Assembly (NCBI GenBank): GCA_023014335.1
Contig: JAECYW010000020.1
Location: forward strand, 186,001-250,000
DNA: 64,000 nt
Source: Galerina marginata
Taxonomy: Eukaryota > Basidiomycota > Agaricomycetes > Agaricales > Galerinaceae
Reading direction: 5' to 3'
Part shown: positions 43,037 through 55,562 of the stretch, one piece after another
Numbering within the stretch: the first letter of the stretch is position 1
Layout of the letters: the number at the start of each line of letters is the position of its first letter
Position numbers and translations under genes: made by a program
The notes under the pieces: model-generated
What the model was told of the DNA's origin: nothing
The model's database searches: none
Seen by the model: only the letters and a program-made list of their open reading frames with translations

Positions 43037-43707
43037 TGATGGAACTAGAGAGCAAACTGGCTATCATAAGCTCACGCACCATCTGCGGATCGGCGAGAAC
43101 ATATTTTTGGCACAGACTGCTACTTACACTCACTTTAAGTTGTTACAGATTAAGTGATGGAAGATGAAGGATTCCTTCGCCGTCTAGAAGCCATCTCGAC
43201 TAAAATCTTTCAAAGAAAATGTTCGAAAAACGAAACAAAAATCGGAGTAACCGCATGACATCCGCCAGAGCTGTGCAGTCGTGGCAGACACGGTGGCAAG
43301 AGGTGTTGTCGGGAGATCTAGTGCTCAGCTATTCGACGAGCTTTACCCGACCGATTCAGTAGGTCTGATCCTCCTCACATTCGTCGATACTCTCAAAGAA
43401 TGCCTTTCCTGAACTTCTCTCGAACTGACGAACCGATGTCGAGATCGTCGGCTCAGAAACGGAGGTGGGGTCGTCGACGATAAGATAAGACGACGGAAGC
43501 AAAAATATGACATCAACCCATTTGTGACCGTGCGAACGCTACGTGTCCTGCCAAGTTGCCCAAATATATCCGTCAACTCCAACGGTTCATCTCACAATTG
43601 CCGCTGTCCCCTCTTTCGCTGTCCTTCCTTCCTCTCTGCCACTGTCGTCTTCTCTCTGAAGGCGCTAGACACCCCCGCACTGGCTTAATCTTATCCGTAA
43701 TAACGAC
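43037..43707. other. Intergenic, upstream of the DNAJC3-like gene
   Basis: No gene is supported. The last 100 bp are pyrimidine-rich (CTTTCGCTGTCCTTCCTTCC), as in many fungal promoters. Confidence 0.4.
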
Positions 43708-45684
43708 ATGCGTTTATTCGCGCTCACTTCTCTTTTGCTTTTGCTGGCGAACCACAAGGAGACGTTCGTCTATGCCGAATCGGGGCTGTACCCGCCCGGA
43801 CTGCAACCTCTCATCAACAAGGCGAATGTGCTGCTATCCACCGGCCAGTTCAGCGAGGCTGCTAAGATCTACTCTGAAGCTATAGGTGCGCGTTGATGCC
43901 ACACGTTTGTCCACCCGGCGCTCAGACTGACCTTAGCCATCAGAACAATCACCTACAGACTACCTGCTTTATTATAAACGTGCCACAGCATACCTATCTC
44001 TGCAGCGACATAACTCTGCCCTCGAGGACTTTGATAAAGTTCTTTCACTCACCTCAAACACGTTTGACAATGCTCACCTGATGAAAGCCCGAATATACAC
44101 CCGTGATGGGCACTTCTCTCTGGCCAAACCATCACTGGCGATGTATGTCAAGGCTAAAGGGAAGGACAAGGACGCAGAGGAGCTTGAGGCGGAGATTAAG
44201 GAGGGAGAGCAACTGAAGAATAAGACGGAGAAGGAGCGCAACGCGGAACTGTGGAACGCGTGCGTGGAGAGTGCAAGTCAGGCACTGCGCGTGGCGAGTC
44301 ATTCCCTGCAACTTCGAACATGGCGAGCCGAGTGCTCGCTCGCGGCTGGAGACATCGAAAGCGCCGTCGGCGATTTGACGTAAGTTTCCTATCTTAGTTT
44401 CCCTCCCGCAAACCTGGCTAACAAACTTTCAGTCGCCTTTCTCATCTTCTACCTCCATCAACGCAGCTCCTCATGCGTACATTCCGATTATCCTATTTCT
44501 TGCTTCCACCATCACCTGCACCCCTCAACACTCTCAAACAATGCCTGCATTTCGACCCAGACTCAAAGCCTTGCCTGACCTTACGCCGCATGTTAAAATC
44601 TTTCGACAAATCTTTCGCTCAACTCGACGATCTTCTCGGGAAAGAAGATTGGCGTGGAGTCGTCAAGCTGCTCATAGGCCCAGACGGCGGCAAGAACGGA
44701 GATCTCTGGAGAAAGTACGAAGAGGCCCTGCTCAACAACGTAGGGGAGGAGAAGGAGGTGCTCCCTCTCGTTCCACCTACTCTTCTCCAGGCCAGCATAC
44801 CACAGCCCTCGTCAACAAGCACGAAGAAGGCTAAGAAGGAGGCCCATATTCCCTTACCTCTAGCTTCGAAAATCTCACCTCAACGGCAGAAGCTCGTAAG
44901 AGCCCTGTGCAAGTCCTATATCCGACTAGCCGATGTGGCCAAGTCGTCGACGGAGTACAAGGCACAGATGGAACGATGGTGCAACGAAATACTCACCTTG
45001 GAAGGTTGCAGTGAAGATTGGGACGGTCTGGTCGGAAGAGGAGAGACATTATTGGCGAAGGAGGACTGGGAAGAAGCGGTGAGGACGTTTGAGAGGGCAT
45101 TCGAGGCCAGTGGGCGGTCGGATAGAGATGTAAGTCCGGACTTTATATCCTTCGCCTTGTTTGCATTTGTTGTGTTTGATGGGTGCTTTTTATGTTTAAC
45201 GCGCATATACTCACACCTTTGGTGTTATAGATCCACCAGAGGCTGCAGAAGGCGCAAAAACTGCTGAAGCAGAGTAAGCAGAAGGATTATTATAAGATAA
45301 TCGGTGTTTCGAGAGACGCAGACGCTAAGACGATCAAGAAAGCCTAGTAAGCTGCCTTTTCCTCCTTCGCCCAATCGAGCGTGATATTAAACAATCATTT
45401 TTCACAGCCGCAAAGCAGCCAAGACCGCGCACCCCGACAAAGGTGGTTCAGAGGCGAAGATGGCCCTCCTCAACGAAGCCAACGAGGTGCTCTCCAACCC
45501 CGAGCTGCGGCAGCGCTACGACAACGGCGAAGACCCCATGGACCCCATGGCCCAACAAGGCGGACACCCCTTCGCCAACGGCCAGCACCCATTCGCACAA
45601 TTCTTCCAGCAGGGCGGACAGATGCCCCGCGGGTTCCCCGGTGGGCAGGGCGGGTTCCAGTTCCATTTCAGCCATGGGCACTAG
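43708..45684 (+). CDS. ER-luminal TPR-J-domain co-chaperone (DNAJC3/P58IPK-like)
   Basis: Exons 43708-43885, 43944-44379, 44433-45129, 45231-45346 and 45408-45684. It starts with a signal peptide (MRLFALTSLLLLLANHKETF). TPRs follow (LINKANVLLSTGQFSEAAKIYSEAIEQSP, YYKRATAYLSLQRHNSALEDFDKVL, AELWNACVESASQALRVAS, AKEDWEEAVRTFERAFEA). A J domain closes it (DYYKIIGVSRDADAKTIKKAYRK, HPD in AHPDKGG, LNEANEVLSNPELRQRYD) with a Gly/Phe/Gln-rich tail. J proteins stimulate the Hsp70 ATPase; this family binds unfolded clients and hands them to BiP in the ER lumen. The tail ends FHFSHGH with no HDEL-type signal. The J domain is split by an intron next to its Tyr codon. Confidence 0.92.
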
Positions 45685-46916
45685 GGTTAGTAGAGGCGAT
45701 GTCTGTCGTTCAGTCGGTGGTGCTCTTATCGGTGGTCGTGGTTGGAACTTTGAGCTTCGAGCGCCTATTGTTATGCGTATGCGGCGTGGATGGGAAGGAG
45801 GGCGAGGAGAGGCGTATTAGTTCTGTCGGTGGTTGCATTTTGCGAGGGGCGGGAGTAGTATTAGTTGAGCTTGGATTTTGTTCTACTCCCGGCTGCCTCT
45901 GGATAGGTGCTGCGATGGGCTGTGTATTAGGATTGGAGCGTGCTGAACGCAAAAAATATCATTTTGACTGTATTGTTATAATTCATTTTATTTCACTTTA
46001 TTTCGTGTTATTATAACATATTTCATGGTTGTTCATGAACGGTAGTGGAGGTCCACCGACGTCGATTGTGTACTCTCCTAGCCGTCTTTTGTGTTGTGGT
46101 AGATAGTCGGGGTTTGATTCAGCTTCGTGACTCGTTTTTTACTCGCCTAATTTTTCGACTTGTACCAGCACCGCCGTCATGTCACATATGCCTCTCAAGC
46201 CTCATGTTTTCGGGCTGGAGTCCTTACAGCCAGTGAGTCAGTGTAACTCAGCGAACTCCTAGTCTCAGTCTGTGCACTGGTTCTGTTTTGTAAAACCTGC
46301 CTTGCCACACCGGAGATCCATCCAAACGTGGACAACCTCCAGGATTTTCAGTGGACGTAAGGTCTAAATTCGGACATCGAAGAGGTGAGGATGCGTGCCG
46401 CAGCACAGACCACGTTGTGATTCACGCGTTCATCTCCCAGCTTTACACCGATTACAGTACAGGACTGCACACGATCTACCCGTCGGAGGCTCCTTCTGGC
46501 TGCCTCATCAATTAGCAATTATGGCTGTTGATCTCCGCAGATAAATACGGGCGTTTATATCTATATTAAGCCCAAGTGTGGCTAGTCCTGCTAGCAAAGC
46601 CAGATGGCTAATGACAAGATGTGGGGAGACGCCTGTGACGATGTCCTAGATGAAAACTTGTTTCGGAGGAGAAACTAGGTATGTACTTGGTTGGGCTTCA
46701 ATTCTTCCCAAGTACAGCGAGGCCTTACGATGCTGAGTGCTTGTAGACCCATGTGTCAAGCTGGAACGGTATGCTCTTACTCCTCAAGACTTTATAACCT
46801 CGGGTGACTCCCTTGGATGCAGCCCAAAAGAAACCCTCTTCTTAATATCTTTACCTCTTTCTTTTCTCCTTTAATCTATTTCTTTCACTCCCCCTCTTTT
46901 TAATTACGACGACCTT
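45685..46916. other. Intergenic, no supported gene
   Basis: GC-rich open frames at 45685-45952 are shadows of the preceding coding region's composition. The T-rich stretch at 45960-46030 probably contains the 3' end of the DNAJC3-like mRNA. CT-rich DNA at 46840-46910 precedes the next gene. Confidence 0.4.
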
Positions 46917-48015
46917 ATGATGAGCGACACTGCCGCGGTTGGGTCCCTCGCGTCGCCCTCGCCTACTTACAGGTCTCCGCTGCGCCGCCATTCGAGTCGC
47001 AATGACGACCTTTTCCCGCAAGCTGTTGCGGTCGATAATAATTTACTATCCAATGCCCAGTATGTTTTTTTCCCGAGGGTGTACAGAGGATCAAGCTCAC
47101 ATCTGGATCCAACCACAGGAGGCGCGACTCTGAGGCGCAAAATAATGATGCACGGGGTGATGGGCAGCACTTCTTGCGACGCATGCTTAAAACTCTATCC
47201 GACGCTTTCGTACTTCCCGCATCAAAAGTCCTCCATTCGGAGTTTCGTTACATAGCAGACGAAGAGACACCAGAGCCCAGGCACGAGGACTACTCAGTCT
47301 CCGTGGAAAACGTGCAGTGGGCAGCAGCAATGGAAGGCATCCTGTTCAACTGGAGGATGATTCGCTGTGGCTCTGCTGTCTTACTTGCGTAAGTTATCTC
47401 TCTGTTTTTATCGCCATTGCCAACGTCAAACGGCCATCATCTTCGACGAAACAGATCCGTCCTTGCCGTTCTGCAAATACAGCCTATATTCAACAACGTC
47501 AGCACACGCACCTTTACTGTGGCTGCTCTCATGCTGGTATGCGCCAGTGCCATTTGCGGTACCTTGTACATGGCGTCGATAGGAAGGCCTCCAAGACTTC
47601 ACGCCTTCTACCGCGAGTGGCAAGCAGTGAGTCTATTTTTAGGATGACACAGACAACAGCGCCTCTGACAAGTTCGGCTGGATTTCAGGCAGCTAAACCC
47701 AATGCGGAGTTCTGGAAGTTGGCCGCTTTACCTTTCGCATTCCTCATATGGTGAGGGATTGAGATTTTTTATTTTTTTATTGCAAAGACTTGACGCGATT
47801 TCATTGACAGGTCCTTCGTATTTTTCATGATCACTCTCTTCATCGTGGTTTGGAACACTTTTACGACCACTGACGCGGACCAGGGAGGGGTCAAGTCGAC
47901 CGTCTATTATTTGAATTTTGTCGCTAGCGGCTTATTTCTGACGTCTATCCCAATTATTTCTGGCTACAAGATATACCGCGCCATTCAAAAAATCCGCCTT
48001 ATCTCAGTGATTTAG
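46917..48015 (+). CDS. Small multi-spanning membrane protein, family member C
   Basis: Five exons: 46917-47059, 47119-47388, 47455-47626, 47689-47750 and 47811-48015. The N-terminal ~135 residues are soluble and polar (YRSPLRRHSSRNDD, EETPEPRHEDYSVSVENVQW). Membrane spans follow: RMIRCGSAVLLASVLAVLQI, TFTVAALMLVCASAICGTLY, FWKLAALPFAFLIWSFVFFM and LNFVASGLFLTSIPIISGYK. This is the best-preserved member of the family and sets the exon pattern used for A and B: an intron after CGSAVLLA, and one inside the Trp codon after (E)FW.LA.LP. Every join keeps frame. Function unknown. Confidence 0.75.
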
Positions 48016-48309
48016 TCATTCAATGCCTACCTAACCCCTCGCCACGTTCGTATGCCTGCCTGCCTTATAGACCTTATCGTTACGTTATATGCCGCTATGC
48101 TTGGAAAAAATTACAAGACATGTATATATAGAACCACAGAATAAATTCATGCTGCACTTTCCGCCATGCTCTCACATAAAGTTAAGCTAGACATTTATAT
48201 TAAGATCCAACTTTCGAATCAAGACCTATCAAGATTAACCGCCCACTCAAATGTAATTGTATAGCCGTGATAACTAGTGGACAGCCTATCTCATAAAATC
48301 CAGGAAAAA

Positions 48310-50262
48310 TCAATGTTCGCAAAGTGAGAAATGTAATGACTTGAAAGCGCCGTCGTGTTTCACTTCAAAATCCTTCCTCTCCTCCATCAACGCTAGTCTC
48401 AGGGCCTTCGCCTTTTCCAACCCAAATATGCAGCCGTCCTCGACTTCGTCAAAAATTTCCTCCACTAACTCAGCAGGGAACAAGTCAAGCAGCGTCTCCG
48501 TGGCCCTGATTTTTTCCTCCCACCATTCCTTCTGTTGTGGCGGGACATTAGCTGTACTCAAGACCTTGACATGCGGATCGACCAGGAACAAAGCGAGTAT
48601 TTTTCTGTGTCCTCGTTTTCGTGGATCAGCGAGGCGGAATGGCTGTACCTGATGCTGTAATATGTTGGGAAATGCGAGGAGGCGTCCTTCCCGGGTATCT
48701 ACACCCCCCATGACTTGAACACTTGACTCTGGGGATCTGCAGCCAAACACGGCAGGGAGCCAGTCGTGGAAATCTTGCTCATAATATATGTCGTTCGTCA
48801 TTCGGGTATTTGATTGCTGGCGAAAGGCCAGCCGGCTTGTAGTGATATTCTCATTGGAATAATAATATAAAGCGGTTGCGCATATGTGTTCATTCTAAAC
48901 GTGGTGAGCGGTCAATTTTTGTTAAAAGGAAATAATCTTACCAACTGCCCTTCGACATGCCACGAACCTCCGGTGTATTCAGGTTTTTCAGGTGTAAGCT
49001 CGATATTTGCGAGCTTAACGATGACCTGCAAACCTTCGTCAATAAATTGGCGCCTCAAATCCAAGCGGGGAGGGTTTTGAGGAGGTCTGAAAGGTCCAGG
49101 TTCGGGTTGGATAATATTGCTCGTAGTCCAAGATCGTCGGTAGATTAACCTCAAGCTTTCGTTCCAATTGCACTCGACGGTAGGAGCGAGTGTCATGTCC
49201 CATAGAGGTATGGCAGCGTCTATTACTTGTTCAATCAGACTATAAAGCTCTCTGTGTTTTTCGGGATGAAGGTTGTTGATGTAACTCGTAATTCTAATGA
49301 CTTGATTAATCACTCGATTTCATGAAAGGGTTGGAGGCATGACTTACTTAGCAGCTTCGCTGGAAATGTCGACTTCACATGGCAGCCACTGAAATTCCCT
49401 GCTGTATGGAGCTTTGACCATCCTGACATTATCGGCGGTGCCCTCGCCTGTCAATGCTGCTTCTTGCTCAGGCGGGACTGGGATAATAACCCCCTCCCCG
49501 GATCTTGCAATACAATCTTCCAAGGATAATTTGCCGCGTTCCAACACTCTGGTGGTTCCATATATTAAAGGGAACAAAGATGGGTGCACCAAATCGAGAA
49601 CCTGCTCGTCCGAGCCAGGGTGCCAATCTTTATGTTTCTCGGGAATGTCTTCCAGGACTTTCACGGCAGTCTGCAACCCGATTTTGACGGATTTTGGAAC
49701 GGCGAAGTCTGACTTGACGACGTCGCCTGTGTAAACGCTTGTTGCGCCTGTTTCCGCAAAGATTCCGGCTTTGTATCGCAGTTCCTCTATGATATAATTT
49801 ACCATTTGTTCGCTGACGTCCTTCTCGGCACTGGCTCGGGCCTCCTCTTTCCATTTATTTACGATGGCTTCGTCAAATACCTGGGAAGAGGAAAGGCATA
49901 AAATTTCAAAGTCTTTGAGAGGACAAGTGAAATGAATCGCCCACTTTAAGGTGCCATTTAGGCTTATCGGTTATGTGGTTCATGATCTGCAGCATTGTGA
50001 ACTCACGAAGAGTAGTAAGCCCGAGTCTAAAGCAGCAAGAAAACGATTGAGCGACTCTTGTTGATTAGCAAATACGAGTCTTAGTTTACATCGTACGCCC
50101 CTCTTTTATGTCGTTCAAGTTGAGAGCATTCGGAAAGAGTCGTCTAAGATTGCCTCCATAAAGGTCAAAATGTCGATCATCAGAGGAAACTTTAGGGAAA
50201 TGGTTGAGCGGCAGCCCGAAACCCGGAAGTTCGATGAGTTGAAGGTCAGGATGTAGTGCCAT
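48310..50262 (-). CDS. DUF4246-domain protein, possibly damaged
   Basis: Segments on the minus strand: 50262-~50099 (MALHPDLQLIELPGFGLPL), 50026-49348 (TTLREFTMLQIMN, VNYIIEELRYKA, EFQWLPCEVDIS), ~49313-48942 (ITSYINNLHPEKHRELY, GGSWHVEGQL) and 48894-48310 (NEHICATALYYYSNENITTSR, DFHDWLPAVFG, ILALFLVDPH). These are diagnostic of DUF4246, a fungal family with a predicted double-stranded beta-helix fold (HVEG and DPH would be metal-site candidates); its biochemical role is unknown to me. Three junctions are odd. The first intron works in frame only with a GC donor. The expected second intron lacks a donor but reads through without stops. The third is only ~35 nt with a one-base phase conflict. 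The gene may be intact with rare splicing or recently damaged. Confidence 0.75.
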
Positions 50263-50508
50263 ATTCAGCCTCTGTACGAGAATAGCAAGTCAAAAGGTGA
50301 TGGATGGTGACTAACTAGATTTACCGTCACGTAATAATACCGTGCTATAAATATCCAGGTTCAGGTTTCGCACAAAGTAGGCATCCGCAACCTTCTAGTA
50401 TCTTAGTATCTAAGTCAGAATCAGTTGGATCAATTTACATAAATTTCCAGAAATTTCCGTCAACGTGATACATCGAGCAACTTTGAATATCAACCGAAGA
50501 CCTACTAG

Positions 50509-52193
50509 CTAACACTTCCAATCAGCGTCTTCTCTCTTTGCAATTCTCGGCCGCATGCTGATAGTGACAGGAAATCCTTCCGAAATTAATTCTCTGACAC
50601 CATCTGCAAGATCTGAATTTGACCAGTCGTCCTCGCTGTTGACATATTTGTCATAAATAACCAGGTGACGAAGCGTATGAAAGCCTTTTGCAGCCCCGTC
50701 AAAACCCCTCTTTAGAAGAAATGACTTCAATTTGGAAAGTCGGAAAGGAAGAGGCGCATCCTCTGGACAAGAAAAACGGACAAAGCCGTTGGGTGTTGCA
50801 ATGGACATGTGTTGCAACAGTGGAAGTAAAGTGTTGGTGCTCGAATTCGGGCAAAGCATGTCGAAAACACGACCAGGATCTATTGCCACGTCGAGTTCAA
50901 GGCGAAGCACATCAGGAGTATGCTTTAGGAGCAAATGTAACACTTCTCCGTCCATTTCCCCGCCTAGGAGGGCAAGTGACTTGATGTTCCCGATTACCCG
51001 CCAGAATTGCCCGGAATCGGGCCACATATCCTCGTCATCGTCTCTTGTAGAGCCAAGCTGTAAAGAGTGCAGTTTTGGTACGATGAAGCGATCAAGAACA
51101 TGAAGATTGAGTGGGTCATGTTGGAAATACAAGGAGAGATTTTCAAGGAACACAAGCGAGATCGGGGGCATATTGCTTGATGGTTGCACAGGACTGCTGG
51201 TGCCCTGTTCAAAGAGTTCGAAATTCCCTTGTACAAGGTTGGGGCAATGTCGCAGGATATTGAGGCATAAGGCGATTGGTATTTCGACCAGAGTAAGGCG
51301 GGTGACTTGGTTCAGTGTTATAAGGCACACTGAAGCTTGATAAAACATGCGCCCACCCAATGAAATGCAATGGAAGTGTGAAGGTGAATTCGTGAGGGGT
51401 ATCGACGCTCGCTGAAGGTCCTCATGGTCAATCTCTATGGCCTTGTGGTAGTCTTCTCGAAGAACCAAGGTGATCAGCTCTTTAGGTAAAGGAAATAAAT
51501 TCTTTAAAAACAGCGGAGAAAAATTGCATGCTGTGATATAAAGGCGCTTGATGCGGTTGAGGTGTGGCGGAATTAGAGTGTTGAAAAATAATCCATTGGT
51601 CGAATCGGTGTGGTTAACACCCGGAGAAGTGTGTCGAATTTCAATGGCCAAGGATATTCCTGAGCGACTCGCCCGCTGAAGCCATGTTGCCAGCATATGC
51701 TGCATATCCCGTGGCACCTGGTTTCGAGGAGCTTCCTTTACAGATTTAGAATTTATGTGGCTACATTCGACTGAAATGCATAACGAATTCCACATCAGGG
51801 GGGTCCGAAGGATGAGTGTCCTCCACCTCGATGTTACCTGTCATAAGCGTAACAGGTTCTTCATCCTCTCAGAGGAGAGCTCAGGGCCGAGACAGTGGTT
51901 GAAGACCTCAAGGAGAATGTCGGTTGGAAGACGGCGAATAGGTGCAAGCAGGCCATTGAAGACGTCAATCTCGCGAAATAGTTGGGCCAATTCGGCTTGC
52001 AAGAAAGTGGCTTTGGACGCAGCTTCATCGCGTTTTCGGATTATTTGGTTCTTCAGCGCATCACTAATATCCACGTTCGTCACCAGTAGACTTTGAAGTT
52101 GTGTTGAGGACGCGTTCTGCGAGGAAGGTTGACGCGTTAGCTTTGGAAACACGTTTTTGACTCCTCCTGGTGCCCTACCTGGTCCGTGGTCAT
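50509..52193 (-). pseudogene. F-box/LRR-like protein gene interrupted by an in-frame TGA
   Basis: The likely start is ATG 52193 (MTTDQ), then a ~38-nt intron, then coding from about 52140. A coiled-coil-like stretch (KRDEAASKATFLQAELAQLFREI) leads into the F-box core (IRRLPTDILLEVFNHCL). The frame then reads NLLRL-TGA-QVTSRWRTLILRTPLMWNSL and continues in the same frame for another ~440 residues of leucine-rich sequence to 50509. The conserved F-box ending (.W....L.TP.LW) lies after the stop, so the TGA at 51841-51843 splits one protein. F-box proteins link substrates to SCF ubiquitin ligases. As given, only a ~100-residue product would form unless the stop is read through. It may be a nonsense allele, a young pseudogene or a sequencing error. 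Confidence 0.75.
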
Positions 52194-52549
52194 TGGACTA
52201 AAGTCAGAAGAAAATTAGAAACTGGGACTTCCTGGAAACCGGGTTAGATAGGACGAGTAAAGTTACACAACAAGTGAATCAGAACATACGGTTGCGTTGG
52301 TTGGTTGGTTGGTGGTTGGTCTTTAAAAAATTCCCGACGCCCAAATGTTCACCGGAATTGGGTCGGACCGGTCCATACTCTACCCAGTGATTGTGGGCAT
52401 AATTTCACAAATGCCGCACCATCACGATTATTCAGTGATCTATAGTACTACTAGTACTACTCAGAACCGCTCATTTGAAGCAAACCCATGACTCCTTGCC
52501 CAAATACATGTTCTTGACTTGAACGAAGCCATTCTCATTGAAGTGAATC
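52194..52549. other. Intergenic
   Basis: No gene. It contains the promoter of the F-box gene and the 3' end of the kelch gene. A short TTGGTTGG tandem run is seen at 52297-52312, as well as the palindrome-like TAGTACTACTAGTACTA at 52443-52459. Confidence 0.5.
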
Positions 52550-55500
52550 TCATCTCCTGTTTCGACTAGCTCCAACACCACCAGCAGGGGCAGGCCCTCC
52601 AGCAGCACCCCTCCTCATCTCTTCTTCATCCAAACCAGCTTCCTGCAGAATTTTTTCGACTTCTTCAAGGATAGGCTTGTAAGCCGCTAAAGTATATCTT
52701 AGATCAATAACCTGTCAAGGTTAGGTAAGATGTAGAAAGACACACCATAGCGTTCTTCAGCAAGGGTGAAGCCATCCCTGCGCAACTGCTTTCCCTTATT
52801 GTCGCTATTCCCAAGAGCCTTTTGAGCCCAATACTCGCCTGGAAAAGGCACAGAAATCTCAGTTTCCCGAGGTCGAAAAGGATTCGAGGAAAAGACTGAC
52901 GAGATCGCGCATAAAACATCGCCAACGTCTCACCAGGAAGGGGGGTACTTTGAACGTCATCTGTCGACCGAGTTGTATCTTTGGCCACACCCATAAATGC
53001 CGTAGCCTTGGCCCGCAACTCGCTCTTTGATCATGCAAATCAGTTATAGCACTTATGAGGTGGGAAATACTTTGTTACTGACCTCTTCGACCAATTCAAC
53101 GTCTACCACCGGTTCAGGCTCCTCCTCCAGAATCACTGTCGGTATCACGACTTTCTCATTCTCCTCGTCGCCGTCCTTCAATACGCCAACGTCCTCGGCA
53201 TCGACCAAGGTATCCCCATCCTCGTCTTCGTCATCGGCATCGTCATCATCAGTGCCCTCGTCATCTTCATCATCGTCGTCCTCGTCCTCGTCACTGCTGC
53301 TTTCCACTTCTCCATCCGGTATGACAACGTCGCTCTTCTTCAAGCAGAGATATTTGTCCATTTTGTCGAGTTGCAGAGAGTAAAAGTCGTCTAGAGTATA
53401 TTCGCGAGACCCACGTTCGTATATCCCACCGTAACTATAGGCATCGATGAGCATGAGTTTAGGAGATGGTTTCAAGTGACAAACATATAGAGGGTATTGC
53501 GAAGGACTGCCAGCATCGCGTTATACCGAGGCAAAGGAGTTGTTAAAAGCGGATCGTCCAGATCTACTGGGTCACTTGGCACCGAGGTTGGTGGAACCAC
53601 ATTCCTGAGTTTTTCCAGATCCGGATTACTTGGTGAAATGACTCGAGCCTGCGACTCCCGTGAATCCACGTAAGACAAACGTCAGAAAGATCAGAACGCA
53701 ATTTACCTGTTCAACATTCTCATCGTCGTCTTCGTCATCACTTCCTTTTCCCTCGCGAGGCCAGTCTTCAGCATTTTCTTTTTCCTTCTGCTGTTTCTTC
53801 TTTCCACCACGTTTTGCTCCTTTGGCCTTGGGTTTCTTCAGTGTCATACCGATCCACCGCCCCTTCCCAATCAGCTGATACCCAAACCTAGCAAAAATGT
53901 CGATTCAGCTAGGACCGTGGTATCAACAGATAAGCACCCACAAGTCATTCCAAAAAACGCTCTCCAACCCCTCCTCGCTCGTATCCTCATCTGTGACACC
54001 ACCGAAAAGCACTCCGACAGACTTTGCTGCCCACAGGGCCATCGTACACCCGCTGCGGAGGCAGGGTGCATAGGCGTCCGATGGCCGCTTCCGTTTCTCC
54101 CACTTGAATAGCGTTGAACCTGTCTTGGATGATGAGGCCTTGGATTTGCTTGCCACGGGAACCGATTTCGACGATGGCGTCGTTGGGGTTGGCGGGGGCG
54201 CTTCCGAGGGAAGTGTGATCCTTGGAAAGAGTTTAGCGTTATCGCGTGTGTAGAAAAAAGGCAACATACTTAAGGAGCCAAGTATCTTCTAACATCACTC
54301 CAACAGGTCGTTTGCCTTTTAGGTATTCTTTACAATATCCACCTTGGAAAAAAATTAGGTATCAGGACGGAAACCCAAAGACGATTCCAGCTTACCATGC
54401 AGGACAATTCCATCGGCGCAGGGCAGGAAAGAGAATCCACTTCGAGGCCTAAAGAAATTACATTAGAAAATACGACGCCACTAGTGGATCAAGAGCTTAC
54501 GAGGGTTTAGACTCGGTCTCTCTGAATTCAACTTGGGTCCATTTATATTCCTGAGTGTCGAAAACCCATAGATCGTTCAAATAACGCGCTGCAGTTTGTT
54601 TAACTGAGCTGCATATGACGGAGAGGCCGAGAGACTCACTGGTAATCCCTGGATCATAAAAGCCGCCAAATAAAATGATGAGGTGTTTCCAGACAGCCAT
54701 TCTGACGAAATAGATGAGACCAGATTATCGACGACAATAGAAAGAAACACGCACTTACCGATGTCCCGACCGTGCACTGGGGCGAATCTTTGTATCTATT
54801 CGGTCCCAGGAGTGCGTTGCGATATCGAAACACCAAAAATCGCGGTAATGGTGGAAAGAGTTTTGATGTAATGATGAAAATTCTCCTCCTTTAATTAATT
54901 CAAAAATAAAAGACGATGAATATCGAAATCATAGATTGACGATAGAGGGCGCATACCGAAGAGAAACAGCTTTCCTCCGCCTGCAGGCGATGCGACGACT
55001 GCATGGGCAGATCGTGGGCCTGGACACGTAGGAGAGACAAACTTCCTCCATTCATCTTTCTCAGGTGTATATCTGAAGACATCATTGTAGAAATACTGCA
55101 ACTTTTGTTAGTCAAACGTCTTTTGGACATGGCAATGACTCACGGCTCTTCCGTCCTCACTAAAAAATTCGCCACCAATGCACCATAGGTGGTTACCATT
55201 AGGACATGCTGTTAAAGTTGCATTTGCACGTCGGCTGGGTGGGCCTTCAACAAGTTCCTCCGTAACTGTGTGGGCAACTTCCCATTCTTTTTGCATCTAC
55301 TGAACACAATAGAGATCAGAAAAACACCGACGATGCTTGCTGATCGACTCACCCTTTCCAGAATCCCTTCAAGATCATCGTCATCTGTATCGGAATCGTT
55401 CGCTTTCTTCGCTTTCGATTTACCCTTGGATTTCGTGGCGTTGGTATTGCAAGGCGTAGTTTTGGATTTGACGGCCTTTTTCGTTTCTTTTCTTTCGACT

Positions 55501-55562
55501 TTCTGGGCTGCTTTGGCTTTTTTCGCGGCTTTTGCGGCTGCAGAGCCTGCCTTCTTCGCCAT
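52550..55562 (-). CDS. Kelch-repeat protein (KEL3/KLHDC4-type)
   Basis: Fifteen exons fit, from 55562-55353 to 52686-52550. The N-terminus is a lysine/alanine-rich tract ([19 protein letters not shown]). Kelch blades follow: [115 protein letters not shown] and [21 protein letters not shown] long acidic Asp/Glu tract comes next (53195-53330), then a conserved C-terminal DUF4110-like helical segment ([13 protein letters not shown]). The proteins form a beta-propeller; their molecular role is poorly known (yeast KEL3 is cytoplasmic). The Ser/Lys-rich insert near 54100-54200 separates blades. Exon joins keep frame throughout. Confidence 0.88.

Noticed and set aside
45381..46016. 211-residue plus-strand frame
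   Set aside because: It overlaps the last exon of the DNAJC3-like gene in another frame, where the J domain and tail are clearly encoded.
51841..51843. TGA read as selenocysteine
   Set aside because: Fungi of this group are not known to use selenocysteine, and F-box proteins are not selenoproteins; a nonsense change or error is simpler.
53027..53383. Serine-rich plus-strand frame
   Set aside because: It is the antisense of the Asp/Glu-rich tract of the kelch gene; GAC/GAG codons read as serine-type codons on the other strand.
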